The notes under the pieces are model-generated. The model searched no databases, was not told where the DNA came from, and saw nothing but the letters and a program-made list of their open reading frames with translations. Of a stretch of DNA of 64,000 nucleotides, positions 1 to 13,559 are shown one piece after another (the first letter of the stretch is position 1; every line of letters starts with the position of its first letter). The stretch comes from Sitta carolinensis. Its lineage: Eukaryota > Chordata > Aves > Passeriformes > Sittidae. Location of the stretch: positions 109,144,108 to 109,208,107 of the forward strand of contig CM063283.1 of assembly GCA_032173965.1 (NCBI GenBank), read 5' to 3'. The translations under genes were made by a program, and so were the position numbers.

Positions 1-3000
1 ACGAACAAAAGAGCTTATCCTGGTAAAATAAAGATACACTTAAAAAATCAAAACAAACCTCAGCAGCCAATCCAAATCCCAATTCTAGCAACCTGGTAGT
101 TCGTCAGTGCCAGGCGTCAGCCCACTATTAGTCTTTTTCTGGATAGAGATGACAGAGCTCTGTTGACAAGCTGCAGGACTTATTTTGGGAGCTGGCACCT
201 GGCTGCTGGCACGTCCCCCTACGACTGTGTCACGGTCCTCAGAGCTGCCTTTGGCTCTGTAGGGGCTGGAGCTGGAGTGGGCTTGGCACTCCCAGCCTGC
301 CTGGGTGGGAACCTCGCTCTTTGTTCCATCCTTATGTGTCCCTGCTGTCCCCAGGGCTGGCAGGAGGGGTGTCCCAGAGGCTTTTCACCCTTCCCAGAGG
401 GGCTGGAAGGTGCTTTGGCCTCTGTCTCTCTCAGCCTCCCTCTCCTCCTGCATCCCTCTGCTCCTCTCCCCCCGAGCTGCTCCCCTTGTCCTTGCTCAGT
501 GCCAGCCAGGGCCAAAGCACGTGTCTGCTTCTCCTCCATCCCTTCCTGCAAAAGGCATGGCATCTGAGCTGGGGCCTTCCTGCTCCCACTGCAAGAAAAT
601 ATTTAGAATTTTAATATCTTTTCTACATTTTTAGAAGTAATTTATGTATGAGCATACACAGTGCTTAGTAATCATTTCTCAGATGAATGTGGAATTTTTC
701 TAAAATTAAACTATCATTCTTTTCACACTTGGCTGTCATATCTTTCTTAATGCAAATCAGTCATTGACTAGAGACACCTACTGTAAGAAGCTATTTTAGC
801 TGTCTGATCGGTTATAAATTGATTTTAGAAGTGAAGACCATTATGGAGAGATAAGCTGGGATTGGTAGGGAATGGAAAAAATAATTCAAAGGGGAAGTTT
901 TTATTTGAATGTAAGTGACTATTTACCACCATGTCAGAGCAAGGGCTGTAATCCAGGGGTCCTATCTCTCTTTCCTCCTGCTTTAACTTTTAAACCACAA
1001 ATCCTTCACCTGCCTTGGCCCTATACAATGCAGAGCCCTTGAGGACCAGAGACAGGTGCCCCAAGGGAAAAATGTTTCCCGTTTCAGTCTCCATTTGATA
1101 CATGGAACATTATCTCTGAAGGAGCCAGGCTACTCTTCTGCTCTGAAGCAAGTCCCTTAGCGCAGGAATGAAAAGGAATCCATTATGGTTAGTTTCAGAG
1201 AAACCTCTCTTCCCTGCAGTATTTCCTCCTGCTATGCTTCAAGTGCTCTTCAGAGGGAATATTCACATTTTCCAGGCAAAGAAAATGGCTCTGCTATCAC
1301 AGTAGTGGTCTGCACAAAGTGAGAGCAAAGCAAAGGAAGTTCACTGGATGCAACTTGGGAAGTCAGGAAAAATGAGAGCTGTTTTCTGGTTTTCTTTTTT
1401 CTGCTCTCTATTCTTCAGGGCCAGCTCTGATGTTGTCTACTGAGGCTTGAACATGGAGCTTAATTTTTAAGGCATTACTTTTCTCTTTGCATATTTTTTA
1501 ATTTTCTGTTACTTGCGCTGCCAGTTCTTTGTATGTAATTAAAAGTATGCAAACAGTGGCTGAGTTTTAAAATTAATTCAGTTTGAGGGAACATGCTTAC
1601 CAACTTCAAGGTTTGCATGCTGTGTCTATAGGAACAATTGTTATCCTGGCAGGAGTTTTGGGAGCCAGTTTTGAAACCACAGAAAAGAAACACTGAAAGC
1701 AACCTCTACTACCTACAAGTACTTTTGTGCTTTCCAGGTTTATTGAAACATTTATTTTTTTCTCTTAGCAAATTACAGAGCACCATTATTCAGGTTTTGA
1801 TTATTTATGATCAATTCACTTTGTCAAAGCTTCTGAACACTGTTAGTCAAATGTATTTGAATAAACAAATGCAGGTAACAGTTGCAGCAGGTTTATAGAT
1901 ATTCATAGAGCAGAAAAACAACCTAATAAATCACATCAATTACAGATTGCCTGTTCTTGCCCAGCTCTATTGTCCCCTGAATGCTTATAACTGAGAGCTC
2001 AAAGGTGAACATTCTTACTTTTGTAAGTTTTAAGGAAGCATGTTTTTTTTTAATGCTTAGGCTTGTGGTTTCTCAGATGTGTACAGGATTTTCTAACATG
2101 CTCCATTTAATACAAAGTTCAGGGCAGTTAAGGCCCTCCTCTACTCCTGAGCTAGAAACAGAGTCCTGGATCAGATTGCTGCTCTGGAGTGAGGCCACTT
2201 GCTAAAGGAAATGAATCCTCTGCCCTTCACCTTCCGTGCATTAGAAGATACCCCTTGCTGGCTTCCAAGGAGGCTCCGCGGGAACCCAGAGCTGCAGATG
2301 CGCCAGTGGGAAGGTGTGATGCCTTTGCAAAGGATGTGTGGCATTGCCTGGAGCCACCCCGTCCCACCACCCTGAAAAGGGAAAGCACTTCCCAGTTCCT
2401 TCTCACACCTCTTCACATCAGCTGAGCTCAAAGCCTTCTGCCATCTGCTTGCATCTTAGCTGCAACCTATCAGAGTCTGTTTTGTTGAGAATTCGGTGCC
2501 CCAGCTACAAGTGAATGCGAGTACATGGCTTTGCTATAATGGCACAGGAGCAGCTGCAGCAGGGCAGCCTGGGGGCCTGTGTCCCCACTGGCCTGTTTTT
2601 GTCCCGGTGGGGTGAGGGGGGCTGGCCCTGCTGATTCAGGAATCAGCAGACAGACGTGCCCCTGCAGCCAGAGCTGGAAGCACAGCCTCGGTTCATAGCT
2701 GTGCACTGTCCTGCGGGGCAGGAGCTGGAACACCCCTGCAACCCACACCCTTGGGACACAGCACACAGCATGCTCCACCTGGAAGCTTCCAGACTTGACA
2801 CCAGGCTGTCTGAGAGGCAAGTTCTGGCTCTGTGGGCACAGCTGTCTCTGGGCAGTGCAATTCTGCAAAGCACTTGAGCTCCCATGAGTGTCTCCAGCCA
2901 CAGGGCTGCTCTTGGTGGCCATGGCTGCTTCAGGACCTTGCTCCTTCTGTCTAGGGAGAGCGAGAATTGCACAGGCAGTGACTGTTCCTTGTGACCTGGA

Positions 3001-3255
3001 GCTGTGACAGCCTCATCTGTGGAGCTCTGCCAGGCCACCTGCCTGCAGCTCCTCTGCCCAGCCCAGCGGGGTGCTTTGAGCTGATGGCTGGGGAGGGGTG
3101 TGTGTCAGTCCTTGGCTCACCCATGCACCATTCCGTGCCCTGCCCCACCTCTGCCTCTCTGCCATCCATCTATTCTTGGCTGATCTTTTGTGAACCAGGA
3201 TGTTCATGTGATTGCAGGGATGGCTCTGGAGCTCCAGTCTGGTTGCTGCAGCCAG
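1..3255. other. Unique noncoding DNA, no gene seen
   Basis: I see no recognisable gene here. The first 600 bases are comparatively GC-rich and contain a pyrimidine-rich run at about 411-490 (CT-rich on the plus strand). The rest alternates AT-rich sequence with a GC-richer block at about 2200-3250. Open frames of up to about 150 codons occur on both strands (for example 2470-2922 minus). They overlap each other in several frames, and their translations have no domain pattern, so I treat them as chance. Confidence 0.6.
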
Positions 3256-3297
3256 ACACTCACACACACACTCACACACACACACACACACACACGT
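3256..3297. repeat. (CA)n microsatellite
   Basis: This is a nearly pure CA dinucleotide run with two CT interruptions in its first part. Downstream DNA to about 3590 keeps scattered ACAC/ATGCACAC motifs, which suggests a decayed larger simple-repeat or LTR-like zone. Confidence 0.9.
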
Positions 3298-6200
3298 AAA
3301 CATGCACACACTGGTCCCTCCGTAGCTTGTGCAGACCTATTGCCATGCCAGGATCTGACTGCCAGGCCTCTGGTGTCTCTCTGGTATCCATCCTCCCCCA
3401 TAGCTGGCTCTCACACCCCTTATCCTACATGAACACTCCCGGGAGTGATATTCCCTGGGAAAAGCATACAAACACACACTGGGTTCTCCAGATACTGATG
3501 CCCAGACACATGGGCCCTCTGCTCCTTGGCTTGGCTCCAGCTGCTGCACACACATGCATACAGAACATGGTCCCTCACCCAGGAAAGCAATCAGAAATGC
3601 AATTTAACAAGAAAATCAGAGCATGGCCAAACAGGCATAATGACCAGCAGCCTGCTCACCTGCAACTGGCTCTTTTTATCCACTTATCTCTGTATTCTCC
3701 ATGCTTGTTCCTTTGCAAGCAACCTTCACCCTCCTGTTCTTGCCTTTGGTCTTCACTTTTAAAAACCCCTAAGTCTCACATGGTCCCACTAACACCTCTA
3801 AGACATCCTGCAGTATATTTTACATCATTTCCCAAAAGCCCATCCCACAATGAGTCCTGAACACCTGGAGGCAATAACCCTGCTCTGTCTGCAAGGCTGT
3901 CTGGTGACAAGTAGCTCCTGCAGGCTTGTCCAACACCCAAACCAGGGCTGGGCTCTCATGTGCTGAAGTCCCTGGGAGTACCCAGGGCCAGGTGCTATGG
4001 GGCTTCCTCTGCTTGGTACTGTGCCTGTCCATGTCCAGGCCTTTGTGCTTGTGGATGGCTCTCAGAAGAGCAATCCCTGAATTTACACCTTTGTCAGTAG
4101 ATCTGAAGTTTGATCTTCAGAAATCGTGTGACTCCCAAATCATCTGTGCTCATTTGATAGACTACAACTCCTTCAGCCACTACAGTTTTTACAGTAACAC
4201 GTGGAAAAAGTCATCTCCTAAAGCACATTTACTGCTGCTTTTTAGGAAGCCACAATTTGAGGTTAATGAGGAATGTGAACAGCATTTAAACACTAAACAG
4301 ACTGGGCCATCGTGTGCCTCATTCAGTAACAGGAGAGGAAAGCAACTTCTGCCATCGACATCTCAGTAAGGAATTGTGCTGCTGCTTCCTTCTGTGCCAG
4401 AACAGTGTGAGAGAGAATTCTGTGCCTTCAGGAGGTGACTGGGGGAATACCTGATACTGTGTAAGGGGAGCTGTTTTTCTGTTGCTCTTCAGAAGGCTAT
4501 ATCCAGAAAATTTAAGACTCTGTGCAGAAAACTGTCAATTTATTGCTGTAAGATGTAAGCAGGGGACACTTAACTTCAGAGACAACCTGCAGGGTTAGGA
4601 TGGGATGGGTCCTGTCAGGTTACAGACCAGCAGATCACACAGGGATGTAGTGCATGCAGGAGAGGACCTGGCAAAGACATTGATTTGTTGCCATATTAAA
4701 AGGAACCCAGCAATATATCACCACTTTGCAGACCACCTGCCCTCTGCCATCTCCTCTGGAACACGCAGGGATGTTAAATACCAACATCTCTGGAAATACT
4801 GAATCTGCCAATATAAATGTTTTTGATTAAACACTGTGCAAAGGCCATGTGCATAACACTGTGGGATACATGTGAATGTTACGGGGGTGGTGACTTCAAG
4901 ACCATTTGCAATCTTCTGTTTACTATTGCCAAATATTTCCAGGAGACACATTTGTGAGGAGTATGTGTAGAATTTGGCACCATAGCTTGAGGCTTTATCC
5001 AGCAGCTGCTGAAGGGATGGCATAATACCTGTGTTGCCAGGCTTGACACAGTTAGAAATGAAGCACTTCTTTAGATTAGTATGGAATTAATTCTTTTTTG
5101 GCTACAGAATAGTTATATTTGATGTTGCCCGCTTGGAAGTGATGCTTGAATGGATCAACAATGTTTTTCATAATATCTGCCAAGATCATTTTGACTGAGT
5201 CTTTTGCTCATTTTTACTCATTTTTATACATCATGCATCAGTTTAGAGTATAATGCAGATAATGAAAAGGTGTTGAAAATCAAAACCTAATAGTGTTTTA
5301 CATTTCTTACATTCATTTCATAGACTTTATATTGTAATGAATGAAGTTGTCTGGAGAAGCAGGCCAGATGTGATTTTAAATTCCATCACTACTTTGATTA
5401 TCTGGACTCTTTAGTATAATAAACTAGTTTGGAAGACAGATCTATTCGTTAGCCAGTCAGTTACCAAAGCCATTTAAAAAAATGACTGATAGTATCAGGA
5501 GCACAGGGGCTGGTGAGGAGGACCTCGATTCATCCAGTACCAACACACAGTCTTTGGCTGCAGATATGGGTTGCAAGACTCAGTAGTGGAGAAAAATTGA
5601 ATCAGTCAAAGACAGAGGAAAATGCATTTGGAAGATAAAAGAGATGACATCACTCTCTAGAGCTCAGGCACATGTCTCTGCTCCCAGCCAAGCAGCAGTC
5701 ACTGTGACGAACTCAGCTTCTCCAACTTTGCAGTGAGGAGGCAGGTGAGAAAATTACTGTGCATGTCCTCTAGCTCTGGGATGGTGGATTAAAACAGTTA
5801 CAGTCACTGCTGAAAACAGTGACCTTTTTTGGGGTTCAGCAAATCTATTTCTTGCCAGTGCACTGGAAAACCAGAATGTAGACCTGGGAAAGATTCACTT
5901 GGAAGAATAAAGTATATTTTGGCTTGGTATTTGCACATAGACAAGCCACTGGCTGTCTGGGTGCCTTTTAGAGAGGCAATGCTGTTGATATTTTTTAAGA
6001 CAGAGGAATTCTGGAATTTAAAACCTATGCAAAGGGATTATATTTAATAGAATTTTGCTGATCTCAAGCAAACACAGGAGCTTTTGCCACAGCTTTCAAA
6101 ATCTGCAGGGATTCTTGAGTCATCTGTGCACCCCTGAAGCTGCACCAGCAGATACCAATGACAGTTGTTTGCAGCTCTGCTGTGACAAATGGGGTGAAAC

Positions 6201-6954
6201 AGGCTCAGATTATCTTCTGCCATATGAAGGATGTTTACTGTAGCTTGCACTGATAATGCCCTACCAAACACGAGGTTGGAGATGGTGCTTGCAGCAGGTG
6301 AGCTACTCTCACCTGTCCTGGCCTGGAATGGAATAAACAGTGCCAGAGAGAGCTGCAGGCAGGGAATGCCTGGGCTACAGCCTCCACAGCTACTGTGACT
6401 CTCAGCAAATACAGGTGCACCCTTGGCTGCCAAGGCAAGGACTTTTTGTACCTTCATTATAAAGTGAAAAAAAAATACAGAGGTTGCAAACCGGAAGATG
6501 CAACTGAAATAGAAATTATCAAGAGTGAGATGGAGCTCAGAGTAACTTCACTGAAGATGTAGAAGGAAAAACTAAAGTGGAAATTAATTGAAATATGTGT
6601 GGGATTTTTGTATGTGTAAACAATGAATTTCATGGGGTACCCATGTCTTTTAAGAATTTCTTTTGAGCTATATATTTGAAAACTAAAAAAAAACCAACTT
6701 ATCAAATGAAAGATTGCTGCCATGAGATATATTCTCATCATGAGTAAGCCATCACTTAGAAAAGGTTATATCTAGATGAAATTTACTAAGAAACTTGCCA
6801 CCAAAACACATATTTTTTATTTTTCATGACAAGCAGTGGCAATGGCTAAAGTTTCTCACATTCATTCACAACTAAATAGTGCATCCTTTCTGTCATCCAA
6901 AGTTGAGCTTGCTGGCCTTTAAGGGAGGCCTGAATACATGCTCTTTAGCCTTTA
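3298..6954. other. Noncoding DNA with possible decayed repeat near 3300-3850
   Basis: No gene is recognised. Two degenerate copies of a motif of the type ACATGCACACAC...GGTCCCTC occur near 3300 and 3548, about 250 bases apart. This hints at an old tandem duplication or LTR fragment, but I cannot assign a family. A 177-codon open frame (3327-3860 plus) lies over this low-complexity stretch and resembles no protein I know. The remainder is unique sequence with ordinary short open frames. Confidence 0.5.
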
Positions 6955-6970
6955 TTTTTTTTTTTTTTTT
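6955..6970. repeat. T16 homopolymer
   Basis: An uninterrupted run of 16 T. It could be the A-tail of a minus-strand retroposon, but I recognise no retroposon body beside it. Confidence 0.9.
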
Positions 6971-9900
6971 CTCTTGTGCTGGGACTTTTTGAAGGTTTTG
7001 ATAAGTATTTTTGTTGTTTGAGTTATTTGCCTTATTTTTAGTCTGTTACATGATATTTTTGTTATAATTCATTGCAAATATGCCCACATAATATATAATT
7101 GACATAGGTAAAATAGATGCAGAGTTACTAAAAGTAACAGAAATGTCAACAGTAATTGTGTAAAAATACAGCTACTACTGATTAACACTTCAAAAGAGTA
7201 ACTGCACCTCCCAAATAATTAGCCAAATAAAATTGTGGTTGTACCTAGAAATATTTTTAAATATAAATTTTATCTGTAGACTTTCCTGTTTCCACGTGAA
7301 ATAGTGCAACATGGAAGTTGATTAGAATTCTCTGAGTGAACCTACAGGTTGAATCCTCTTGTTATATTCTATTTTATTGAATAATAAGAGGATAAACAGT
7401 GCAGGTAATGCTGGATAGAGCAATATTCCTTTACTTAATTTTGAAATTTAAAGTTAAGAACATTTAGGTTAATGGAAAATGAAGATAGTGTTAAGGAGGT
7501 TATTATTTATTGGTGATTTATATGGCAATGGGATTGTATTGTAAAGCACAGAGTTAGAAAAACTGACATGGTAAGTTTCCTTAACTCTCAGGCACTGGAG
7601 AATTGCCCTTGGTTCTAGCTGAATAATATATATTGGCTGATAGAAACAAGCTGAAAACTGTGTCTAGATTCATTTAGAACTCCCAGGTGGGAAAATTTGA
7701 GTAGGTTTTCAATGAAGAGTCTATTATCCCTTGGTAACTGAGAACATAAACATATGAAAACTACGGCAGCTAACATGAGAAATCTTAAATCCAGCCAGCA
7801 CTGGCTGACAATGCCATATTCGACTTGTTGAGCTAATCATTGCCTTTAATTACCACAAATCTTTTTGTAATGGTAACCATTTCTCAGATGCTCTGGTGAG
7901 GTGTTTGCCTGATAGTGATGAAAATTTAGCCAATTCCTATTAGTGATACGGTGATGTTTTATTGCTAAAAAACAAGAATGAGAAAAAACCCTCCTACTTG
8001 CTGGATGTGTTATTTTATAATTTCGAAGATAACTCATCTAGTAGACTGCAAATTCCCTGGGACAAAGACTTTATGTTTATATTTGTAATCTGCCATTCAG
8101 ACCAATGGGACAATGAAGTCCATAAACAATAACAGGGCTCCAGTTAATTTCAGATTATAGGCTGCACGAGAAATTCAGTCTGTAATTTTGCTTTCTAGGC
8201 ATGGTTATCTGAGATTTTATGTAGTGATTATCATTAGAGCAGTAAAAATTTTCCTGTGATCTCATGCCAGCAGAATATCCACAATCAGTCTAAACTAAAT
8301 GCCTGTGAGGACTTGCTGGATCTTTCAATGTAGGTGCTGTTGTTTTATTCTGACAAACTTAATCAACCTATTAATCTAATAACTAAAAAAATATTCTTTT
8401 TCCTAAAATCTTACATAAAAGAGTAAGTGCTTACTAGGATGCATCAGCAACATGTATTCTCTAACATGGAGGCAATGCTGTTTTATCAGAAAATAAAGGC
8501 ATATTGGTGTGAGAGTAATTTCATCTACTTCTAAACCATATAAATATAAAGAAAGTCTGAAGATGAGGATAGTGAGAGCTGCTGAAGCTCAGAATGCCAG
8601 AACTTCAGTGCTGAAAGATAAGCAACAGCCTCTTATCTTCAGGTGTGTCACATGGGGCTGCCTGCCAGAATGAAACCAGTGAAAAGTCATATTTTCAACA
8701 CTGTTTTCTAATTTTTATTACTGTTTCAAATACTACTCTCATTAATTATGGCAACAGCTGTTGGCAGCACTGTACAATATGCGTCTGCACAATATGTGTT
8801 CTCTCACATTTTGTTCTGCATAGAGTGGGGCTTGGATTTATTTTTATTTAAAGCTAAAGAAAGGATTTTATAGGCAGTTCAATAACTGAAATCCTTAAAA
8901 ATTCACCTTAAAAGGCATGAGGAAGGCCCACAGTTCAACTGCACCCCACAATGTCAAGGGAAGTGTAGATTCCTCCTTCTCTTTCTCTCTTCTCCGTGAT
9001 GTAGGGATGTTTTTCAACAAAGAAAAAGTGACAATCTCATGTATTTTATGGCTTGCTCAAACATTAGTCAAACATCTGCCATACTGTAATACTGTGATGT
9101 GAACTGCAGTCAAATAAGAATTGTCCCTATCAGAAAAGTTGATATATTTATTGAAGAAACCCACTGAAGATGCAAGCTTCAGTCTGACCCTATCTGTTTT
9201 CTACCTTCATTGCTCATTTTGTACCTGAATTTATATATATACACACACATTCTATGTGGTCCCAGGCCAAAAGCTGAAATGAAATGACAATACTGTAGGG
9301 ATATGGACTCTGGGAAATATTAAAGGAAAATCCTGTGTGCCTGTGAAATCCAGGTCCCCTTTTCCAGTGATATCTGGACAATGCCAACCGACTTAAAGAT
9401 AATATTTAGGCTTTGCTGGCCTGTGTGTGCTTTTCTGAGTGTGATGCCATTTAAGCATCATTTTCACTCCTCCCCACTGACCCTCCTTTGTCCCTTCTGT
9501 CTCCCTGTCACCCTCTGTCTGGCTGCCAACAAAAATGCCTAATGATCTGAAAAATGACCTGGACTAGCTGTTTCCATCTGGATGTGTTCCGTGACGTGTC
9601 TCCCCGTGTGACCACTCACAGCTGTGCGGCCATGGGAATGATTTCAGCTGGGTGAAGTCGATCTCTCACCACCCCTGAGACCACCCCTCAGCCATTTCCC
9701 TCCTTAGTCTCACTCCAGCAATTAACTCATCAGCTACTGGCACAATGTCTCCTGTCATTCTTGAGCAGCTTTTGATATCCACAGAGACTCTGCTGGGCAT
9801 TGGGAAGCAGAGAGAAAAGCAGAATCAGGCTGCCCCTTTCAGGGAAGGGCCACCTTGCGCAGGGAGCCCCTCATGCTGCAGTGGCAGAAAGATGCTGCTT

Positions 9901-10868
9901 GTCACTCCCCAAGCTTGGTTCTGCACTGGAGCTGGCCACTGAGCCCAGCCTGCATTTCACCTCCCAGAAGCCCAACTGCAGCAGGAGCCCTAACTGATCT
10001 GTCAGTCTTGAGTCACTGCTAAGTCTGAGGTGACCTGAGAAAACTTCAGAACCCGTTTGGGGACTCGCTGGCAGCTGAATGGCAGCCTTGAACATACTGT
10101 TAGCATATAAATGATAGTCTTAGGTGAGCAAAAAGATCAATTGGTGTCAAAGTGTCTTTCAGGATAAGTTCTCACTTCTTCCTGGTGGAAGCCAAGACTT
10201 GAAGGTGAAATTCAAGTCATGGAAGAAAAGACAGGGCCAGAGACTGCCCACAGGGACAGCTACTGGCTCACAGAGGACATAAAATGTATTTTCCCCACCC
10301 TCTCAGTTTCCTCCAAGTAAATGAAATTATAATCTGACCCTTTTAGTCTGGTAATCTTTGGAAAGGAATTAGGCTTGCCAAAACCCTCTGCTAATACACC
10401 AAAGGAAAAGGAAGCAAGTCATAACACATGTTTTGGATCAAACAGTAACATTCTGTTGCACACATCTAAAACACAGTGGAGGGAACACAGTGCGGCTTTG
10501 GAGTGTGCCTGGGGACATGAATCACATATTAGCTCAATATTTGCCCAAAGTGTATGAATCACCAGGATTCAGGCAGCTAAACTTTGTTTATGAAAGCTGC
10601 ACAGGTAAATCTGCATACTGCAGTCTTGTTTGTCTCTGCTGTGCTTTCTGGGGCTTTAGCGATACACCAAGTAATATTTAGTGGTTTTTCCCTTCTATTT
10701 GAACAAGGAAATTGTGTAAATAACACAACAATGAAAGAAATGTTCCACCTCAGAGAGAGCAAAACGCCAGCAGTATAACCAGGTTTGACATTCTCATGGA
10801 TTTTTGGGTCGGCAACTGTGACAATAACAACCAACAGATATATTTCATGTAAATTAAGCACTAAATGT
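6971..10868. other. AT-rich unique DNA, no gene seen
   Basis: AT-rich sequence with short open frames only. Small features are a perfect 12-bp palindrome with an E-box core (CAACAGCTGTTG, 8752-8763) and a short TA/CA microsatellite at about 9232-9249. Several AT-rich blocks with repeated TAATTA-like words (for example 7830-8060) look like what conserved noncoding elements often look like. That is a guess without alignment. Confidence 0.5.
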
Positions 10869-10906
10869 AAAAAAAAAAAAAAGCAAAAAAAAAAAAAAAA
10901 AAAAAA
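10869..10906. repeat. Double A-tract (A14-GC-A22)
   Basis: Two adenine runs of 14 and 22 bases are separated by GC and followed by GCAA. Such a tail could mark a plus-strand retroposed sequence upstream. I recognise no source gene in the preceding 300 bases and see no clear target-site duplication. Confidence 0.85.
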
Positions 10907-10909
10907 GCA

Positions 10910-12711
10910 ATTGGTGCCATGTAAAACTGCCTCAAGAAGAGTTTGGTCAGTCTAGTGAAGATCATGTGCAGTTGTGTCAGTCAGTTGACCACTTACTGGA
11001 AGGCAGAGTGTGGGGTGGGTCAGCAAGTTTTTGGCCTTGTGGTGCTGGGGGAAGAAGACGAGGGTTTGTGTCACCTCTCTGATGGTCCCTAGGAACTTGT
11101 GACTCTCTTGGGCACTTCAAACCAAACCTGAGCAGGGGGAGTTCTTCCAACCATCCTAATTTACCAATCCCACCTGGCAGGTGGGTGAAGGACAGAGGTT
11201 TTCTTCATGTCTTGTCTGAACAAAATAATGCTCTGTGTTGGGTTTGGCAGTCCCACAGCTTGCCAGGTGGTAAACCAAATATTCAATCTGTTTTTCCACC
11301 TTAGTCCCACTGTCTCCTGCCCAAGTGCCAAGACAGAAAAGAGCAGCAAGGTCATGAAGGAGAAGTGAGTGGAGAAAGACTGGGAGAGGTGAAGGCAACT
11401 GGAGATGACTGCATGGCAAAATATTACAGGAACATGTACAGAACCGAGGGGTCATGTGGTGAACTTACAATGCTGGAAGCAGAGAGGTGTTGTTTGGGGT
11501 TGAAAAGGAAAGCCCTGGGACATTGAACTGCAGGAAATCAAGGTTCAGTAGTTCTGCTCCTCAGAGAACAACTTGTCTTCAGAGCTTGACAGTATTGCAT
11601 TGTGGTTAAATGTGTCTGGAAGGATTGGTTTATTGCTACCTTGATATATGAATCTCCTCCAGATACTTATCTCAGAGGCTGTGGAGGGGTTCAGTAAGCA
11701 ATGGCAGGCTGTAAATGGGGGAGGAGAAGGATGTCAAGCTTAACATCAGGGAGGAAGGAAAGTTAAAATAATAAATATTGATTTGGAGTATGTCTCTTAT
11801 TATCTCTGAGTGAACAGGAAAATGTTATAATAATGCAATATTTATGTGAACCATAAATTATCCACGTGGAGCTCTTCTGCATTGGTGACTAATCAGGGAA
11901 CAATCCTGGGGAGTGGCTGGCCATGCTGCTCATTCTGCAGCTTGAGTTCATAGTTGTATTTCAGTGTATTCCTGCAGGCTGTACATTTTTATTAGTTTAT
12001 AGCCGTTTGTGGGACACATGCCTTGGACTGCAGGCAATCACTTTTGCCAGGTGGTTTGAGTCAGTGAGAGACTTGTCCTGACTTCGATGATCCTTCGGTC
12101 TGTTCCTGCTCTACAGCTGGAGAGAGCTGAGTAAATCCTGATGACAACAGACTCAGTTAAAATCCTCCACATGGATTTTGACCATACATTGAAAGGCAGT
12201 TGTAAAGCCAAGCCAAGCACTGGCCACGCTGTTGAATGCTGCATTAACCCATTGGTGAGAGATGCTGTCACAGTAGAAGATATAATTTTTGCATCTGAAA
12301 TTTATTTGGACTTTAACAGGGAGTCTCCACTGTCCTGGACATGCAGCTTGAGACTGCATTTCTTCACCTCCAGACTGAGGTGCTAAAGTTTCAGGACCCA
12401 GGGATTACATGTGCAGACACTTCATTGATTCAAATTCATTTAAAAAAACCACACAATTTTTGCTTAGAAAGTGTTCTTCATGTGGAGCAACATGAAAATG
12501 AAAGTAAGATTTATTGTTAGAAAAAATAAAATAATGTGGCAGCTTGTGATTCCTTAAGACATAGATCAGATGGAGAAAATATAAATGGTGGCATGAATAT
12601 CAAGTTTTCCTCATGCCAAAGTCAGGGTGTGAAGTCATCCAAAAAAGCCAGTGCAGATATTCACCATGTGGTCACATGACTTTTTTTTTTTTTTGTGGTT
12701 TCATGAACAGA
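10910..12711. other. Unique noncoding DNA, no gene seen
   Basis: No gene, element or RNA is recognised. A T14 run lies at 12681-12694, immediately before the inverted repeat at 12712. Confidence 0.55.
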
Positions 12712-12794
12712 TCAATATATGCAACAAAGGCATTGACATCTCATTAAGTCTGAAAGCACTGATATGGTGTCAATGCCTTAGTTACATATATTGA
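12712..12794. repeat. 27-bp inverted repeat with 29-nt spacer (hairpin; pre-miRNA-like or MITE-like)
   Basis: The left arm (12712-12738) and right arm (12768-12794) are reverse complements at 25 of 27 positions. The two mismatches are isolated, one C/A and one A/A. The spacer (12739-12767) is 29 nt, so the whole unit is 83 nt, the size of an animal microRNA precursor. It is also the size of a miniature inverted-repeat transposon such as human MADE1, which itself gave rise to microRNAs. No target-site duplication is evident beside the arms, and the T14 run upstream is unrelated to the arms. The inverted repeat is read directly from the sequence. Its expression or mobility is inference. I do not recognise the arm sequences as any microRNA I know. 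Strand is undetermined because either strand would fold. Confidence 0.85.
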
Positions 12795-13523
12795 AAAGGA
12801 TACATTAAGGTTATTTGTGTCTCTTAGAGTGTAATTTTATGCTACTTGCAGAAAGACAGGGTGGGTTTAGGGCACATCTCTGCTATGGTATTTACTTATG
12901 TGTAAGGTACCCAGTTGCACTTTTGTCCAATTTCTGTTTTTTTAAAAAGCTTTGCTTAGATTCAGCAATTGTAGTGCAATTCTGAGATGAGTCAGGTCTG
13001 CTTAAATCTGGGATATTTTCTGATTTTGGTAATCTCTCTGTCCTACAGGCTTTGAGCTACAGGCTGACTGAGGAATGAACTTTCACCTGTGCACATGTGA
13101 CACAAAGGAGGATTTTCTTTTACATTTTTCACTCACTCTAAAATTCCACTCTTTCGTTTGTTCAGCATAGCTTGTGTGGCTCAGGCCATCTCTTGGCTGT
13201 GTACAAAGTACGTGGAAGCTGAGAAAGTCAATTCAGTTCTACCTGAGTTCTCTGAATTGTGCAGGTACAGCCCCTGTGCAGGGGCTGTGTGTGACTCCTG
13301 CAGACCCCTTTCCCAGGCAGAGGCTGGCAGCAGATCCATGACCAGGCACCAGACAAGCCTGAGAAGCCATGGATCCTCTCCTCTCCCTCTGCTGTCACAG
13401 CAGAAATCAGCTTTTGCATTTGTCTGCACAGGAGGGTAACGCAGACCAAAATTAAAGCCAATTTACTGGTGCAAAATCAGATGGCATCATTAACAATAAA
13501 AAAGAGGATGCTTTGGTTTTAGG

Positions 13524-13524
<1 letters not shown>
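12795..13524. other. Unique noncoding DNA, no gene seen
   Basis: Contains nothing I can name. Overlapping open frames of about 80-90 codons at 13158-13461 occur on both strands and show no family features. Confidence 0.5.

Positions 13525-13554
<30 letters not shown>
13525..13554. repeat. T30 homopolymer
   Basis: An uninterrupted run of 30 T, the longest homopolymer in the window. Read on the minus strand it is a poly(A) tract that could terminate a retroposed copy lying downstream on the plus map. No such copy is recognised. Confidence 0.95.

Positions 13555-13559
<5 letters not shown>

Noticed and set aside
3327..3860. 177-codon plus-strand open frame
   Set aside because: It lies over low-complexity, repeat-derived DNA with overlapping open frames on the other strand and no domain features.
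10550..10906. Processed pseudogene ending in the A-tract at 10869-10906
   Set aside because: The upstream sequence resembles no coding or structural RNA I know, there is no clear target-site duplication, and CR1-type genomes make few processed pseudogenes.
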